Both the position numbers and the translations under genes were made by a program. From Arthrobacter sp. H16F315 (GTDB lineage Bacteria > Actinomycetota > Actinomycetes > Actinomycetales > Micrococcaceae), in assembly GCF_024124825.1 (NCBI RefSeq), contig NZ_JAMXSS010000002.1, forward strand, positions 3,764,169 to 3,828,168: a stretch of 64,000 nt of DNA. Reading direction: 5' to 3'. The notes under the pieces were generated by a model that did not search any database, was not told the origin of the DNA, and was given only the letters and a program-made list of their open reading frames with translations. Positions 63,073 through 64,000 of the stretch are shown piece after piece. Position 1 is the stretch's first letter. Each line of letters starts with the position of its first letter.

Positions 63073-63918
63073 TTACACCCGGGGATCGAGTTCCTCGAGC
63101 GGCCGGGCCACCATGGCCTCGCTGCGTTCCCACAGTCCGCGTGCCAGCTGCGCGTCGTAGGCCTGTTTGTTGGCCTTGGCCAACGCCCGCTTGGCGTAGT
63201 AGGCCCCCGGCATCCAGTCCCGCCCCGGCGTCGACGTCGCGAGCCAGACAAGCGTGTCTGCGCCCTGTTCGGGGCTGAGCAGGAAACGGTTGAGGATGGA
63301 TTTGTACGCGTGCCGCATGGGGCTGGTCGACTCGGCCGCGAAGTTGGTGGCCACCACGCCCGGGTGGAAGGCCGCCGTTGAAATTCCCGCGGCACCGAAG
63401 CGGGTGTTGAGCTCGCTGGTGAAGAGGATGTTGGCCAGCTTGGCGGTCCCGTAGGCGCGGTTGGTCGAGTAGCTTCTGGCCGAGTCCAGGTCCGTCAGGT
63501 CCAGCCTGCCGAAACCGTTGGCGGCGCTGGCGGTGTTGATCACTGTCGCCTTGCTGGCCGTGAGCACGTCCATCAGCTCGGTGGTCAGCAGGAACGGTGC
63601 CAGGTGGTTGATCTGGAAGGTCTTTTCGTGCCCGTCGACGGTGAGCTCACGCTTGCCCATGATCCCACCGGCATTGTTGGCCAGGACGTCGATCTGCGGG
63701 TACTTCGCCTTGAGCTGCTCTGCAAGCTGGCGCACCTGCGCCAGGACGCCAAAATCCGCGACGAAGTAGTCAGCGCCGATCTCCGTTGCTACCCGCTCGG
63801 TCTTCTCCGCGGAACGTCCGACGACGACGACCCGCTCCCCTGCTTTGGCAAGGGTCCGGGCAGCGGAGGCGCCGATCCCGTCACTGGCGCCGGTGATAAC
63901 GATGGTGCGCTGGGTCAT
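63073..63918 (-). CDS. SDR-family oxidoreductase (retinol dehydrogenase-like)
   Basis: The 281-aa NAD(P)-dependent protein has TGASDGIG (residues about 9-16), NNAGGIMG, the catalytic Ser in INTASAANGFG and YGTAK (Y-x-x-x-K). The long C-terminal region (HPGVVATNF) matches RDH/WW-oxidoreductase-like SDRs. AGGA lies five bases before the ATG. The substrate is unknown. It is convergent with the third c-di-GMP gene. Confidence 0.9.
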   Translation of the reverse strand: MTQRTIVITGASDGIGASAARTLAKAGERVVVVGRSAEKTERVATEIGADYFVADFGVLAQVRQLAEQLKAKYPQIDVLANNAGGIMGKRELTVDGHEKTFQINHLAPFLLTTELMDVLTASKATVINTASAANGFGRLDLTDLDSARSYSTNRAYGTAKLANILFTSELNTRFGAAGISTAAFHPGVVATNFAAESTSPMRHAYKSILNRFLLSPEQGADTLVWLATSTPGRDWMPGAYYAKRALAKANKQAYDAQLARGLWERSEAMVARPLEELDPRV

Positions 63919-64000
63919 GGGAATCCTTTGAGCGAAAACGGAAAGCGGAGCTTCTGGAAACGAGCCTACCGAACCACAACGATGCCGGCACCGCCAATGT

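Noticed and set aside
63919..64000. A further gene start at the right edge
   Set aside because: The last 80 bp contain no ribosome-binding site with an open frame that can be judged.

Overview
The window reads as a chromosomal segment of a high-GC Gram-positive actinobacterium, most likely a Micrococcaceae member of the Arthrobacter/Pseudarthrobacter type. The reasons are the strongly GC-biased third codon positions, frequent GTG starts, a monomeric NADP isocitrate dehydrogenase, a mycobacterial-type perM/purN/purH neighbourhood, a PknB-like kinase, and many ATGA or TGATG start-stop overlaps. No rRNA, tRNA, CRISPR array, prophage or IS transposase was recognised.

Layout. 0-1 kb: a small methyltransferase and a gamma-carbonic anhydrase-like protein separated by a 66-bp palindrome. 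1-7 kb: a lysine monooxygenase pathway locus with davB (frameshifted), an APC permease, a PucR regulator and davA. 7-12.6 kb: a ROK regulator followed by a multiple-monosaccharide ABC transporter. 12.7-16 kb: a MacB/FtsX-type export pair and a Gfo/Idh/MocA oxidoreductase. 16-19.5 kb: a proline-rich secreted protein, a 51-aa CxxC protein, and a Ser/Thr kinase overlapping a lipoprotein gene. 19.6-23.1 kb: icd and a secreted trypsin-like protease. 23.2-37 kb: a divergent locus that looks like uptake and breakdown of murein peptides (RpiR/MurR regulator, serine hydrolases, M20 peptidase, Dpp-type ABC transporter, LD-carboxypeptidase, dipeptide epimerase). 37-44.4 kb: purH, an MFS transporter, a DUF559 nuclease bracketed by two palindromes, purN, a small membrane protein, perM and a DUF4383 protein. 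44.6-53.8 kb: an XRE-cupin regulator with a probable operon for CoA-dependent breakdown of an unidentified carboxylic acid, ending in a 7Fe ferredoxin. 54-56.4 kb: an HNH nuclease, an intergenic repeat block and a GT4 glycosyltransferase. 56.6-63 kb: three tandem GGDEF-EAL paralogues with a shared upstream motif. 63-64 kb: an SDR.

Three points stand out. (1) Three 66-bp palindromes have perfect 30-bp arms, invariant outer and inner segments, and a variable middle whose changes are always compensated. Two lie in opposite orientation around a DUF559 gene sitting between purN and purH, which are neighbours in mycobacteria. This resembles a nuclease-associated palindromic element. (2) Six genes carry frameshifts at short homopolymers, mostly five C or G read as four. 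Repairing them restores family-typical proteins, so several apparent pseudogenes are probably sequence errors. (3) The murein-peptide locus and the 45-53 kb catabolic operon are coherent pathways without an assigned substrate.
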